Position numbers and translations under genes: made by a program
Notes under the pieces: generated by a model
The model's input: only the letters and a program-made list of their open reading frames with translations
Told to the model about the DNA's origin: nothing
The model's database searches: none
From: Pseudomonadota bacterium
Lineage (GTDB): Bacteria > Desulfobacterota > Binatia > Binatales > Binataceae
Assembly (NCBI GenBank): GCA_021323675.1
Contig: JAJPKP010000047.1
Location: 1 to 64,000, forward strand
Length of the DNA: 64,000 bases
Reading direction: 5' to 3'
Part shown: positions 9,030 to 17,518 of the stretch, in pieces
Position numbering within the stretch: the first letter of the stretch is position 1
Layout: the number at the start of each line of letters is the position of its first letter

Positions 9030-9782
9030 TTGGACCCGACTGAAACAAGTGCGATTGCATTCGCCTTCGTTTTCGGCGGCGCCCTTCTTGGCATGTGGTT
9101 GCGCGCCCGCCTTCCCAAGCATCACCTGAGCGACGAAACCAAGGACGTCGTGAAGCTCGGCGTCGGACTCATCGGCACGATGGCGGCACTGGTGCTCGGA
9201 CTCCTGGTGGCCTCGGCGAAGAGTTCGTACGATGAACGCCGCGGCGAGCTGACGCAAATGGCCGCCAACGCAATCCTGCTCGATCGCGTCCTTGCCCACT
9301 ACGGCCCGGAAAGCGCGAAGGTGCGCGCCACGCTGAAAGCCGCGGTCGCCCGGATGATCGATGATACCTGGGTGAAGAACGGCCGCGCCGGCGGTTCCAA
9401 AGCATCACCCGTCACAGGAGAGCCGCTATTCGACGGGATCCAGGAACTGGCGCCCCGGACCGATTCGCAGCGCGCACTGCAAGCGCAGGCGGAGTCGATG
9501 GTGATCAGCCTGGGGCAGACGCGCTGGCTGTTGTTCGAACAGAGCGGATCATCGATTTCGACGCCCTTTCTGGTGGTCGTGGTCTTCTGGCTGGCCATTT
9601 TATTCGTCAGCTTCGGAATGTTCGCGCCGCGCAACGGAACGGTGATCATCGCGATGGTTGTGAGTGCGATGTCCGTGGCCGGGGCGCTATTTCTGGTTCT
9701 TGAGCTCGATCACCCGTTCTCCGGGCTGATTCAGATCTCCAGTGTCCCGCTGGAGAGGGCGCTGGCGGTACTCGGGCGATAG
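9030..9782 (+). CDS. DUF4239-like membrane protein
   Basis: This 250-residue protein has two N-terminal membrane helices (about 6-24 and 45-62), a soluble central region of about 110 residues and two C-terminal helices (about 178-197 and 203-222). This bestrophin-like layout is typical of DUF4239 proteins, whose function is not known. The start is TTG at 9030, with GAGGAGAG about 13 bases upstream. No ATG fits before the first helix. It is monocistronic, and its 3' end converges on the EamA transporter with a 137-bp gap. Confidence 0.78.
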   Translation: MDPTETSAIAFAFVFGGALLGMWLRARLPKHHLSDETKDVVKLGVGLIGTMAALVLGLLVASAKSSYDERRGELTQMAANAILLDRVLAHYGPESAKVRATLKAAVARMIDDTWVKNGRAGGSKASPVTGEPLFDGIQELAPRTDSQRALQAQAESMVISLGQTRWLLFEQSGSSISTPFLVVVVFWLAILFVSFGMFAPRNGTVIIAMVVSAMSVAGALFLVLELDHPFSGLIQISSVPLERALAVLGR

Positions 9783-9919
9783 GCGCTATATCCGGGCGAA
9801 ACCCCGCTCTGCGTAAAGGATTCGGCGCGCGTTGTGCCGACAAGGTTTTCCACCTTGCTTGCCGGAGATGGACCAAACTCGGGCAGATGAAGCAGTTCGA
9901 TATCGGCGCGGCGAGCCAG

Positions 9920-10909
9920 TTACTGAGGCGGTTCTCCGACCAGCAGGGCGGCTTCGCGCGGGCTCGGCGCGCCCACTGTTACGATTGCAAGGCTTAGAAG
10001 GATCAGGACTGCGCCCGTGACTGTCGCCCAGGTGAGGGACTCGCCGAGCAGCACCACTCCCAGTGCGGCGCCGAGCAGGGGCTGGATGAACAGAAACGGC
10101 GCCGCCGCTGATGCGTCGATTGCGCTGAGCCCCCGAAACCACATCCAATAGCCTCCCACCGTTGCGAACGCGGCCATATAGCCGACCGCCAGCCATGCGC
10201 CGGATGTCATCGCGGGCAATCCTTGCTGCGCGACTGAAATCAGTCCCGCGGGAATCCAGACCACCAGGCTTCCCGCGACCGAAAATCCCGTGAGCAACAG
10301 TGGCGGCAGCCGCTCGAGCGATGCCTTCCCGCTGACCGTGTAGCCCGCTTCGAATGTCAGCGCGAATATCACGAGCAGGTCGCCGGCGATTCGGCTGATT
10401 CCCGCCGGACCCGCGAGATCGGGAACCAGCCCGCGCGCGACGACCAGGTAAACTCCCGCAAGTCCCACTGTCAGCGCCGTTATTCCCGCCGCCGTTACGG
10501 CTTCATCGAGGACAATCCAGGAAAGCACGGCGGTAAAGATCGATTCAGTCGCGATGAGCAATGCCACGTCGACCGCGGTGGAAAGCGACAAGCCCGCGTA
10601 CTCGAACGCCTTGTTGAGAACGAAGCCCAGCACCACCAGCCGCACCATCGCGTGTATTGACGAGCGATGGGACAGCTCGCGCCGAAGCAGGGCGCGGCCG
10701 GACCACAACACCGGCACCATCAGCAGCGTGGCGATCGTGAAACGGATCGCGTTCAGCTCGATAAAAGAGAGGCTCGCAAGCGCGATTTTTCCCGCCGCGT
10801 AAGTGCCGGCCCACAACGCGTTGCCAAGGACAAGAAGCGAGATCGCCTCGCGACGTGAGACCTGATGGCTGCGGGCGCGGGAGGGGTTGCGAGTCGGCAC
10901 CGCCGCCAT
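9920..10909 (-). CDS. EamA/DMT-family transporter
   Basis: This 329-residue inner-membrane protein has about ten hydrophobic helices in two repeated halves, the drug/metabolite transporter (EamA) fold. The N-terminal half starts with ISLLVLGNALWAGTYAAGK, a typical EamA first helix. The second half begins at about residue 165. The substrate is unknown. It is transcribed after the VOC-methyltransferase pair on the same strand with only 24 bp between, so it may belong to that transcript. Confidence 0.88.
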   Translation of the reverse strand: MAAVPTRNPSRARSHQVSRREAISLLVLGNALWAGTYAAGKIALASLSFIELNAIRFTIATLLMVPVLWSGRALLRRELSHRSSIHAMVRLVVLGFVLNKAFEYAGLSLSTAVDVALLIATESIFTAVLSWIVLDEAVTAAGITALTVGLAGVYLVVARGLVPDLAGPAGISRIAGDLLVIFALTFEAGYTVSGKASLERLPPLLLTGFSVAGSLVVWIPAGLISVAQQGLPAMTSGAWLAVGYMAAFATVGGYWMWFRGLSAIDASAAAPFLFIQPLLGAALGVVLLGESLTWATVTGAVLILLSLAIVTVGAPSPREAALLVGEPPQ

Positions 10910-10933
10910 CGTGCCGCCACCGTCGCTTGCGAT

Positions 10934-11497
10934 TCAAGCGCGGCGCGCGCGAAACCGGAAGGCGCTTTTCGCGACATCGATGCGAACATCCTTGAACCCT
11001 GCCGCTTCCAGACGCCTCGGAAGGCTCTCAGGATCGACCAGCACCATCGTGTCGAACAGATGCAGCGCGCCAAAGATGCGGCTGTAGCGGCTATCGCTGC
11101 CCGCGAACACCGCGTTCGGCCGCAGCACGCGCGCGACCTCGGCGAGCAGACGATCCTGCAGCTCGGCGGACGGGACATGATGGAGCATCGTGAAGCTCAC
11201 CGCGCCGTCAAACGATGCGTCGGGAAACGACATCGCGGTCGCATCGCCGCGTTGCACGGTTACGTTGCTTCCCGCCATCCGCTGAGAAAGCGAGTCGGCA
11301 AGCCTTTCGTCTATTTCCACGCAGGTCAGGCGCGGCACGCGATTGCGCAGCACATCGGTGGTAAGGCCGGGCCCGGGGCCAACTTCCAGGACGTTCTGGC
11401 CCAGCTCGATATCTTTGAGCACCCAGGGCAGCAGCGAGTTTTCAACCGTGCGCCGCCACCATCCCGACCGGCAGAGCCATCGATGGACCCGGTTCAT
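10934..11497 (-). CDS. Class I SAM-dependent methyltransferase
   Basis: This Rossmann-fold methyltransferase carries VLEVGPGPG (SAM-binding motif I) at about residues 37-45 and an acidic residue in VEIDE at about 60. It also has FDGAVSFTMLHHV, a motif IV/post-I region typical of UbiE/Methyltransf_11 enzymes. I place the start at the ATG at 11497, giving 187 residues. This ATG overlaps the stop of the upstream VOC gene (ATGA), which implies translational coupling. A longer in-frame start at 11557 would extend into that gene. Substrate unknown. Confidence 0.87.
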   Translation of the reverse strand: MNRVHRWLCRSGWWRRTVENSLLPWVLKDIELGQNVLEVGPGPGLTTDVLRNRVPRLTCVEIDERLADSLSQRMAGSNVTVQRGDATAMSFPDASFDGAVSFTMLHHVPSAELQDRLLAEVARVLRPNAVFAGSDSRYSRIFGALHLFDTMVLVDPESLPRRLEAAGFKDVRIDVAKSAFRFRARRA

Positions 11498-11901
11498 CTC
11501 GATGCCTCCGCGGGCTGGGTGATGCTCAGCGTGTTCCCATCGGGGTCCTTGAACCACGCCACGCGGCCCCCGCCGGGCGCGGCCCAGATTCCGAGGCCGT
11601 CCTGCGGGAGCATGTCGTAGCGTTCGAACCTGATGCCGGACTTCGCGAGCTGGCCGGCCGCCGCGACGATGTCATCGACCTCCCAGCCCAGGACGGTGTG
11701 CGCCGCCGGCGTCATCTCGCGCACGATCGAGACGCGAAGCGGGGTGCCGTGCGCATCGAAGCAGACCGCGAACTGATCCTCGCTGACGCAGCGGAGACCG
11801 AGCGTATCGCGATAGAAGGTTTTGGCACGAGCTGCATCGCGCGCCGCGACGAAGGCGACGATCCTGCTCCGGCCTAGCACCGAATTGCTGTCGGCTTTCA
11901 T
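11494..11901 (-). CDS. VOC-family (glyoxalase/bleomycin-resistance fold) protein
   Basis: This 135-residue single vicinal-oxygen-chelate domain protein has the paired beta-alpha-beta-beta-beta pattern (VAFVAARDAARAKTFYRDTLGL ... WFKDPDGNTLSI). The KDPDGN loop is a hallmark of glyoxalase-like VOC proteins. Which reaction it performs, if any, cannot be told from sequence. Its stop overlaps the methyltransferase start, so the two are likely made together. An imperfect inverted repeat lies upstream at 11957-11999. Confidence 0.86.
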   Translation of the reverse strand: MKADSNSVLGRSRIVAFVAARDAARAKTFYRDTLGLRCVSEDQFAVCFDAHGTPLRVSIVREMTPAAHTVLGWEVDDIVAAAGQLAKSGIRFERYDMLPQDGLGIWAAPGGGRVAWFKDPDGNTLSITQPAEASR

Positions 11902-11956
11902 GGCATCTCTCCCGGCGGTGATGGGCGTTGCGTTCAGTATGCTCCGCGGGAGGAAT

Positions 11957-11999
11957 GTCGCTATAGCGCGGATACGCCAGAGAATATCGCGTATGCGAC
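11957..11999. repeat. Imperfect inverted repeat upstream of the VOC gene
   Basis: GTCGC (11957-11961) and ATACGC (11972-11977) are the complements of GCGTAT (11989-11994) and GCGAC (11995-11999), with a 10-nt bulge on one side. It lies 56-98 bp upstream of the VOC start and could be a regulatory or structural element. No family of regulator is suggested. Confidence 0.3.
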
Positions 12000-12045
12000 A
12001 CGGTCGTTTCGCAGCCCGGCAGCGGCGATTTCTCCGGATTTCAGC

Positions 12046-13395
12046 TCACGATGCCGTCCGCATGGTTACCCATTCTTCCGCCGCGGTAGGATGGATTCCG
12101 ATAGTCGCGTCGAATTGCGCCTTGGTGGCGTTGCACTTGAGCGCGACCGCCAGTCCCTGGATCATCTCGCCCGCGTCCGCCCCGATCATGTGGCATCCGA
12201 GAACGCGATCGGTCTTTTTGTCCACCACGAGCTTCATGAAGGTGCTTTCATCGCGGCCGCTCAGGGTGTGCTTAAGCGGACGGAAGGTCGATCGGTACAC
12301 GACTATTTCGCCGAATTGCTTGCGCGCTTCGTCTTCGGTTAATCCGACCGTCCCGAGGTTCGGTTGGCTGAAGACCGCGGACGGAATTCCGGCGTAGTCA
12401 ACCGCCATCGGCCGATTGTTAAAGAGCGTCTCTGCCACGGCCCGCCCTTCGGCAATCGCGACCGGCGTGAGCATCACGCGGTCGGTGCAATCGCCGATCG
12501 CGTAGATGCTGGCGACCGACGACTGTGAATATTCATCGACCACGACCGCGCCGTGTTCATCCAGCTTGACGCCCGCCGCTTCCAGGCCGAGACCGCGCGT
12601 ATTCGGAGCGCGCCCCGTCGCGTACATCATGAGGTCGGCCTCGATCGTTTCGTGACTGTCGAGATGCGCCCGCAGGCCGGTTCCGATTTTTTCGATTCGC
12701 TCGATTCTCGAGTTGAGCCGAAGCGCGACGCCGCGCTTGGCGACCTCGCGCCCGAGAACCTCGCGCAGCTCTTCGTCGAAGCCGCGCAGCACCTTGGCGC
12801 CGCGATGGACGAGCGTGACCTGGCTGCCCATCCCGTGAAAGATTCCCGCGAACTCGAGCGCGATATAGCCTCCGCCGACGAGCACAACCCGTTCCGGCCG
12901 GCGTTCGAGAAAGAACGCCTCGTTCGAGGTGATCGCGAGATTCGCGCCGGGAACGCCGGGAACCACCGGCCAGCTTCCCGTCGCGATCAGGATGTATTTC
13001 GCGGTGTAGCGCCGCCCGCCGATCGTGACGGTATGAGGATCGGCGACAACCGCGCGGCCTTCGATTATCTGCGCGCCGGCCTCCGTGAGCAGGCGGCGAT
13101 AAACGCCGTTTAGCCGGGCGATCTCGCGATTCTTGTTTTCGATTAGCCGCTTCCAGTCGAGATGGCGCGGTCCGAGGTCCCATCCAAAGCCCGCGGCGTC
13201 GGCAAAACTTTCGCCGAACTCCGACGCGTAGACCAGCAGCTTCTTCGGGATGCCACCGACGTTGACGCAGGTGCCGCCCAGGTAACGCTCCTCGGCGACC
13301 GCGACGCGCGCTCCGAACGATGCCGCCATCCGGCTCGCGCGCACGCCGCCGCTGCCGGCTCCGATGGTGAATAGATCGAAATCGTAGTCAGGCAC
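12046..13395 (-). CDS. gor: Glutathione-disulfide reductase homologue lacking one redox cysteine
   Basis: This 449-residue FAD/NAD(P)-dependent pyridine-nucleotide disulfide oxidoreductase is most like glutathione reductase. Present are the FAD loop GAGSGG at 12-17, a second dinucleotide loop GGGYIAL at about 173-179, and the C-terminal HPTAAEE His-Glu pair. The redox motif reads GGTCVNVGG at 40-48: Cys43 is present, but the second cysteine of the CxxxxC pair is Gly48. The codon is GGC (bases 13254-13252) where TGC is expected. With a single Cys, ordinary disulfide reduction should fail. A sequencing error, a decaying gene or a changed reaction are all possible. Confidence 0.88.
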   Translation of the reverse strand: MPDYDFDLFTIGAGSGGVRASRMAASFGARVAVAEERYLGGTCVNVGGIPKKLLVYASEFGESFADAAGFGWDLGPRHLDWKRLIENKNREIARLNGVYRRLLTEAGAQIIEGRAVVADPHTVTIGGRRYTAKYILIATGSWPVVPGVPGANLAITSNEAFFLERRPERVVLVGGGYIALEFAGIFHGMGSQVTLVHRGAKVLRGFDEELREVLGREVAKRGVALRLNSRIERIEKIGTGLRAHLDSHETIEADLMMYATGRAPNTRGLGLEAAGVKLDEHGAVVVDEYSQSSVASIYAIGDCTDRVMLTPVAIAEGRAVAETLFNNRPMAVDYAGIPSAVFSQPNLGTVGLTEDEARKQFGEIVVYRSTFRPLKHTLSGRDESTFMKLVVDKKTDRVLGCHMIGADAGEMIQGLAVALKCNATKAQFDATIGIHPTAAEEWVTMRTAS

Positions 13396-13544
13396 AGTTG
13401 GATGTCCTCCTCGAAGTCATCGGCCAGGGATCTGCCGCGGCGCGGTGCGCGCCGCTGCGATTTAAACTACATATCGGCAATGAACAATGCTTCTCTGTTC
13501 CTGCCATCGGCTCGTACGGTAAATATTACGTTACGGAGAATGCA

Positions 13545-14534
13545 ATGGCGGAAACCGGTCGCATACGCTTCGGAACATTGGGCGCGGCGAAAATCACGCC
13601 GAATGCGCTGATCAAGCCGGCTTTGGAGGTGGCAGAGGCCGAAGTGGTCGCGATAGCGGCGCGCGATCGCAAACGGGCCGTGCGATTCGCGGCGGAGCAT
13701 AAAATCGCGCGCGTCCACGCCACCTACGACGACCTTATCAACGATCCCGAGGTCGATGTAATCTACAATCCGCTTCCGAATTCCCATCATTGCGAATGGA
13801 CCATCGCGGCGCTGCGCGCCGGCAAGCACGTCCTGTGCGAAAAGCCGATCGCATCCAACGCCGCCGAGGCGGAGCGGATGGCCGCCGCCGCGCGCGAGAC
13901 CGGCCGCTTTCTGGGAGAGGCGTTCCACTACCGCTACCATCCTCTGGCGGCGCGCGTGCGCGAGATTATCGGCAGCGGGACGCTCGGCCGCCTGCGGCAT
14001 CTGGAAGGCAGATTCACGGTGCCGATTGCCCCCGACAATATCCGCTATGACTGGACTCTCGCGGGCGGCGCCACCATGGACCTGGGCTGCTATCCCTTGC
14101 ACATGCTGCGCGAATTCTCGGGTCTCGTGCCGCGCGTCGTAAAGGCGTCCGCCAATACCGGGCCGGCCAACGTCGATGTATCGATGGAAGCAGAGTTTGA
14201 GTTAGCGGGCGGCGTCACGGCGCGGATGATCTGTTCGATGGAGCAGGGGGTGCAAGTCGGCGCCAGCTTTGTCGCGCGCGGCGAGAAGGGCGAGCTTGCC
14301 GTGCTCAACCCTGTAGCTCCGCAGGTTGGCAATCAACTGACCTTGAAGACCGCGGGCGGCGAAACGACCGAAAGCGTTCCCGGAGAAACCAGCTATACCT
14401 GCCAGCTTCGCGCGTTTGTCGCGCAGATGCGCGGACGCGGCGTCTTTCCGACCGACGGCGCGCAGGGAATCATCAACATGCGCGTCATCGACGACGTATA
14501 CCGCGCCGCGGGGCTTCCGCCGCGGGGAGCCTGA
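13545..14534 (+). CDS. Gfo/Idh/MocA-family oxidoreductase
   Basis: This 329-residue NAD(P)-dependent oxidoreductase has an N-terminal Rossmann fold (RFGTLGAAKI at about 7-16), the CEKP motif near residue 100 and a C-terminal alpha/beta domain. These are typical of sugar, inositol or dihydrodiol dehydrogenases of the Gfo/Idh/MocA family. The ATG at 13545 is preferred because GGAGAA lies about 8 bases upstream and homology begins there. An earlier in-frame ATG at 13398 would add 49 unrelated residues. It is divergent from the gor homologue. Confidence 0.9.
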   Translation: MAETGRIRFGTLGAAKITPNALIKPALEVAEAEVVAIAARDRKRAVRFAAEHKIARVHATYDDLINDPEVDVIYNPLPNSHHCEWTIAALRAGKHVLCEKPIASNAAEAERMAAAARETGRFLGEAFHYRYHPLAARVREIIGSGTLGRLRHLEGRFTVPIAPDNIRYDWTLAGGATMDLGCYPLHMLREFSGLVPRVVKASANTGPANVDVSMEAEFELAGGVTARMICSMEQGVQVGASFVARGEKGELAVLNPVAPQVGNQLTLKTAGGETTESVPGETSYTCQLRAFVAQMRGRGVFPTDGAQGIINMRVIDDVYRAAGLPPRGA

Positions 14535-14582
14535 GATGATATTATCAACCGAGCCTGCCGGCGCCGGAGCCACGAGACGACG

Positions 14583-15755
14583 ATGCCCTATGTAGAAGGA
14601 CAGACGATTCACGATGCCGACGCGCATATCATGGAGGCGCCGGATTTCCTCGACCATCATCTTGAACCCGCCTACCGCGACAAGGTGAACGTGCGTAAGT
14701 GGTACGGCGGTCCGACCAATCTGCTGCGCGATTCGATGGAATCGCTGCGCACGCGACACGACGATCCGAACTGGCGGGCGGAAAACGCCCGCCAGATCAT
14801 GCTGCGCAAGAACTACGACGCGCTCGGATCGTGGCGCCGCGAGGACCGCTCCGAGGCGCTCGATCACATGGGATTCGCAAGCCAGCTTGTCTTCACGACC
14901 TGGTTTCTTGGGCTGATGGATCTCGAGATGCGCGATGACGTCGGGCTCACGCTCGCGGTAGCCCGCGCGGTCAATCGCGCGATGGTCGAGTTCTGCTCGG
15001 TCGATCGCCGCCTGCTGGCGACCTGCTACGTGCCGATGGCGGATTTTGGCGGCGCCGAGGCTGTGGCGCGCGACGCCATCAAGCTCGGCGCGAAGGGCAT
15101 GCTGATCCCCTCCCGATGCCCTCGCGGCCATTCCCCGAGCCATATCGGATTCGACCCGCTGTGGGCGCTTGCCCAGGATGCCGGACTGCCGATCCTGTTT
15201 CACGTGGGCGGCGGCGGTCAGCTTCTTTCGCCCGACTATTTCAAGAACGGGCTTGCGCCGGTGCCGGATTTTCACGGCGGCGACGGCAACTTCCGCTCGG
15301 TTGACTACATGGCAATTCCGAATCCGCCGATGCAGACGCTGGCCGTTCTTATCTTCGATCGCGTCCTGGACCGGTTTCCGAGGCTCAAGTTCGGCGTGAT
15401 CGAGCAGGGCGCTTCGTGGCTGCCGGGATGGATGCGGATGTTGGATTCGGCGCATGAGGCGTTCTTCAAGAACGAAGAGCGCTTGCAGAAGATGTCGATG
15501 AAGCCGAGCGAATTTGTCCGCCGCCAGGTGCGGGTCACGCCGTACCCGGCCGAAGATACCGGATGGATAATCGCGAACTCGGGCGAAGAGATCTGCATGT
15601 TCTCGTCCGACTATCCGCACGTCGAGGGCGGCAGAAATCCGCTCAAGCGCTTCGGCGCCTCGATGGCGAATGCTGGCGAAACCGCGAAGCGGCGCTTCTA
15701 TCGCGATAATTTCGTCGATCTTATGGGAGCCGGCCTTGCGCCGGAATTGAGATAA
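14583..15755 (+). CDS. ACMSD-type amidohydrolase
   Basis: This 390-residue metal-dependent hydrolase belongs to the amidohydrolase-2 (ACMSD-like) group. It has an N-terminal DADAHIME strand that supplies the first metal ligands, LFHVGGG near residue 210 and SSDYPHVEGG near 345, which provides the catalytic Asp. Members decarboxylate or hydrolyse aromatic and ring-cleavage products. The true substrate is unknown. It follows the Gfo/Idh gene by 48 bp and precedes a phosphatase-like gene by 21 bp, so all three may be cotranscribed. Two other amidohydrolases of this superfamily lie at 21503 and 32238. Confidence 0.88.
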   Translation: MPYVEGQTIHDADAHIMEAPDFLDHHLEPAYRDKVNVRKWYGGPTNLLRDSMESLRTRHDDPNWRAENARQIMLRKNYDALGSWRREDRSEALDHMGFASQLVFTTWFLGLMDLEMRDDVGLTLAVARAVNRAMVEFCSVDRRLLATCYVPMADFGGAEAVARDAIKLGAKGMLIPSRCPRGHSPSHIGFDPLWALAQDAGLPILFHVGGGGQLLSPDYFKNGLAPVPDFHGGDGNFRSVDYMAIPNPPMQTLAVLIFDRVLDRFPRLKFGVIEQGASWLPGWMRMLDSAHEAFFKNEERLQKMSMKPSEFVRRQVRVTPYPAEDTGWIIANSGEEICMFSSDYPHVEGGRNPLKRFGASMANAGETAKRRFYRDNFVDLMGAGLAPELR

Positions 15756-15776
15756 ACTGGTGCCGCACAAGTGTCT

Positions 15777-16118
15777 ATGAAGAAAGTCCTGATGGTCTGT
15801 TCGGGTAATCTGGACCGCAGCCCTACGGCGGCGATGCTGCTGGCGGAAATGTGCGCCCCGATGTGGGTCGCATCCGCCGGCACCGAGCGATGGGCGAAGA
15901 ACAAGGTGACGCACGAGCTGCTCGAAGAAGCCGACATCATCTGCGTGATGGAAGACGCGCATCATCGCCATATCCACGAACGATTCGGCGCCGAGTACGC
16001 CTCGAAGGTCGTCGTTCTCGATGTGCCCGACAACTACGTGTGCTGGGACGAGGAACTGGTCCGGATCCTGAAGCCGAAGATTCGAGCTGCATTGGGGCTG
16101 CCAAGATCGCAGCGATAG
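15777..16118 (+). CDS. Low-molecular-weight protein-tyrosine-phosphatase-like protein
   Basis: This short protein (113 residues) has the P-loop CSGNLDRSPTA near its N-terminus, the CX5R-S active site of low-molecular-weight phosphatases. The tail has VLDVPDNYVCWDEELV in place of the classical DPxxD loop, as in the COG4551-type predicted tyrosine phosphatases, which are similarly short. It probably dephosphorylates a protein or small molecule in the cytoplasm. The ATG at 15777 is used; an in-frame GTG at 15771 would add two residues. Confidence 0.82.
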   Translation: MKKVLMVCSGNLDRSPTAAMLLAEMCAPMWVASAGTERWAKNKVTHELLEEADIICVMEDAHHRHIHERFGAEYASKVVVLDVPDNYVCWDEELVRILKPKIRAALGLPRSQR

Positions 16119-16128
16119 GCTCGACGAT

Positions 16129-17001
16129 TTGAAAGAGCCCGATTCCATGAAGGCGCCATCTCTCAGCGACCAGCTCGTCGTGCGAACCGCAACCCTCGAT
16201 GAATTGGCAATTGCGGTAAGGTGGGCGGCCGAGGAGGGATGGAACCCGGGGCGCAACGACGCCCGATGCTTTTACGCGGCCGACCCGGAGGGGTTCTTCG
16301 TGGGCCTGCTGAACGATGAGCCCGTCGCGACGATTTCCGCCGTGGTCTATGACGACACTTTCGCCTTCGCCGGCTTCTATATTGTGAGACCCGACCTGCG
16401 GATGCATGGCTTCGGTCGCAGCATGCGCAGGGCCGCGACGCGCCATCTCGGATCCCGCACGGTCGGACTGGATGGAGTGCTGGCGCAGGAAGCCAGCTAT
16501 AAGAAGTACGGCTTCAAGTCCGAGTACCACAATATCCGCCATGAAGGCGTCGGCGGCGGCGATGCTCCCAAAGCCATCGTGCCCTTGTCGGGCGTCGAGT
16601 TCGAAAGTCTGGTTGCGTATGATGCGCCGCTGTTCGCGACCAGGCGGCCGGCCTTTCTGCGCGCATGGATCGATCAGCCGGGCGCTGGCGCGGTGGCCGC
16701 GGTCAAAGACGGGGAGCTTGCGGGCTATGGCGTGCTCAGGCCGTGTATCACCGGTTTCAAAATCGGGCCGCTGTTTGCCGATGACGAATCGACGGCGGAG
16801 GCGTTGTTTCTGGCGATGTGCGCGAAGGCCCCCGGACAGCCGGTGTTTCTGGACATCCCCGAAGGAAATTCCGCGGCTCTCGCACTGGCGCGGCGCCACG
16901 CGATGAGGCCGATGTTCGAGACGGTCAGGATGTACAATCACGACGCGCCGCCGTTGCCGCTCGGACGAATCTATGGCGTGACGACCTTCGAATTGGGCTG
17001 A
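16129..17001 (+). CDS. GNAT-family N-acetyltransferase with C-terminal extension domain
   Basis: This protein of up to 290 residues has a GNAT core in its first half (RTATLDELAIAVRWAAEEGWNPG ... IVRPDLRMHGFGRSM). The basic HGFGRSM segment takes the place of the acetyl-CoA-binding R/Q-x-x-G-x-G/A loop. The second half resembles the GNAT-associated domain of YitH-like proteins. The acceptor is unknown. The start could be TTG at 16129 or ATG at 16147; neither has a strong ribosome-binding site. It lies 10 bp after the phosphatase-like gene. Confidence 0.82.
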   Translation: MKEPDSMKAPSLSDQLVVRTATLDELAIAVRWAAEEGWNPGRNDARCFYAADPEGFFVGLLNDEPVATISAVVYDDTFAFAGFYIVRPDLRMHGFGRSMRRAATRHLGSRTVGLDGVLAQEASYKKYGFKSEYHNIRHEGVGGGDAPKAIVPLSGVEFESLVAYDAPLFATRRPAFLRAWIDQPGAGAVAAVKDGELAGYGVLRPCITGFKIGPLFADDESTAEALFLAMCAKAPGQPVFLDIPEGNSAALALARRHAMRPMFETVRMYNHDAPPLPLGRIYGVTTFELG

Positions 17002-17038
17002 CCTTGGCCGGCGCGACGAAGTCGCGAATCGAGGCAAT

Positions 17039-17512
17039 ATGCTGCTGGGTTCGATCAACCATGTGTCGATTACCGTGAGCGATTTGCCCAAGGCGATGCG
17101 GTTCTTCCGGCCATTGCTCGAGGCTCTCGGTTACACCGTGGGCGAGATTTTTCGCAGCCGCTCGGGGGCCGATCTGGCGGTCAACCTCAACGCGGCGAAC
17201 GGAACCGCGATCAATCTCTGGCAGGCAAAGCCCGAGCTGGCGGAAAATCCGTTCGAGATTTACGCGCCCGGACTGCATCATCTGGCGTTCAACGTCGAGA
17301 AACATGAGCAGGTCGATGCCGTTCACGACCTGGTGCGCGGGCTTGGCGCCGAGATTCTCGACGGTCCCGGGGAGTTTCCCTTCGGTCCGGGCGGGTACTA
17401 CGCCGTTTATTTTCTTGGCCCGGACAAGCTGAAATTCGAGGTCGTGCACATGCCGCTGGCCGAAGCGAGAGCGCGCGCGATGGCGGCGGCGGTTACACCG
17501 GAGCCGAGGTGA
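17039..17512 (+). CDS. VOC-family (glyoxalase fold) protein
   Basis: This 157-residue vicinal-oxygen-chelate protein begins INHVSITVSDLPKAMRFF, the classic VOC first strand and helix with a metal-ligand His. PGLHHLAFNV and LKFEVVH supply the other likely ligands (His and Glu). It may act as a glyoxalase, epimerase or dioxygenase-like enzyme; no substrate is indicated. The aldo/keto reductase starts 7 bp downstream, so the two genes probably form an operon. Confidence 0.87.
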   Translation: MLLGSINHVSITVSDLPKAMRFFRPLLEALGYTVGEIFRSRSGADLAVNLNAANGTAINLWQAKPELAENPFEIYAPGLHHLAFNVEKHEQVDAVHDLVRGLGAEILDGPGEFPFGPGGYYAVYFLGPDKLKFEVVHMPLAEARARAMAAAVTPEPR

Positions 17513-17518
17513 AAAAAG

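Noticed and set aside
9841..9857. 6-bp stem CAAGGT/ACCTTG between convergent genes as a terminator
   Set aside because: The stem is too short and no T-tract follows, so I did not list it.
14202..16256. 684-codon minus-strand frame over the amidohydrolase and phosphatase genes
   Set aside because: It is antisense to three plus-strand genes with recognised motifs and carries none itself.
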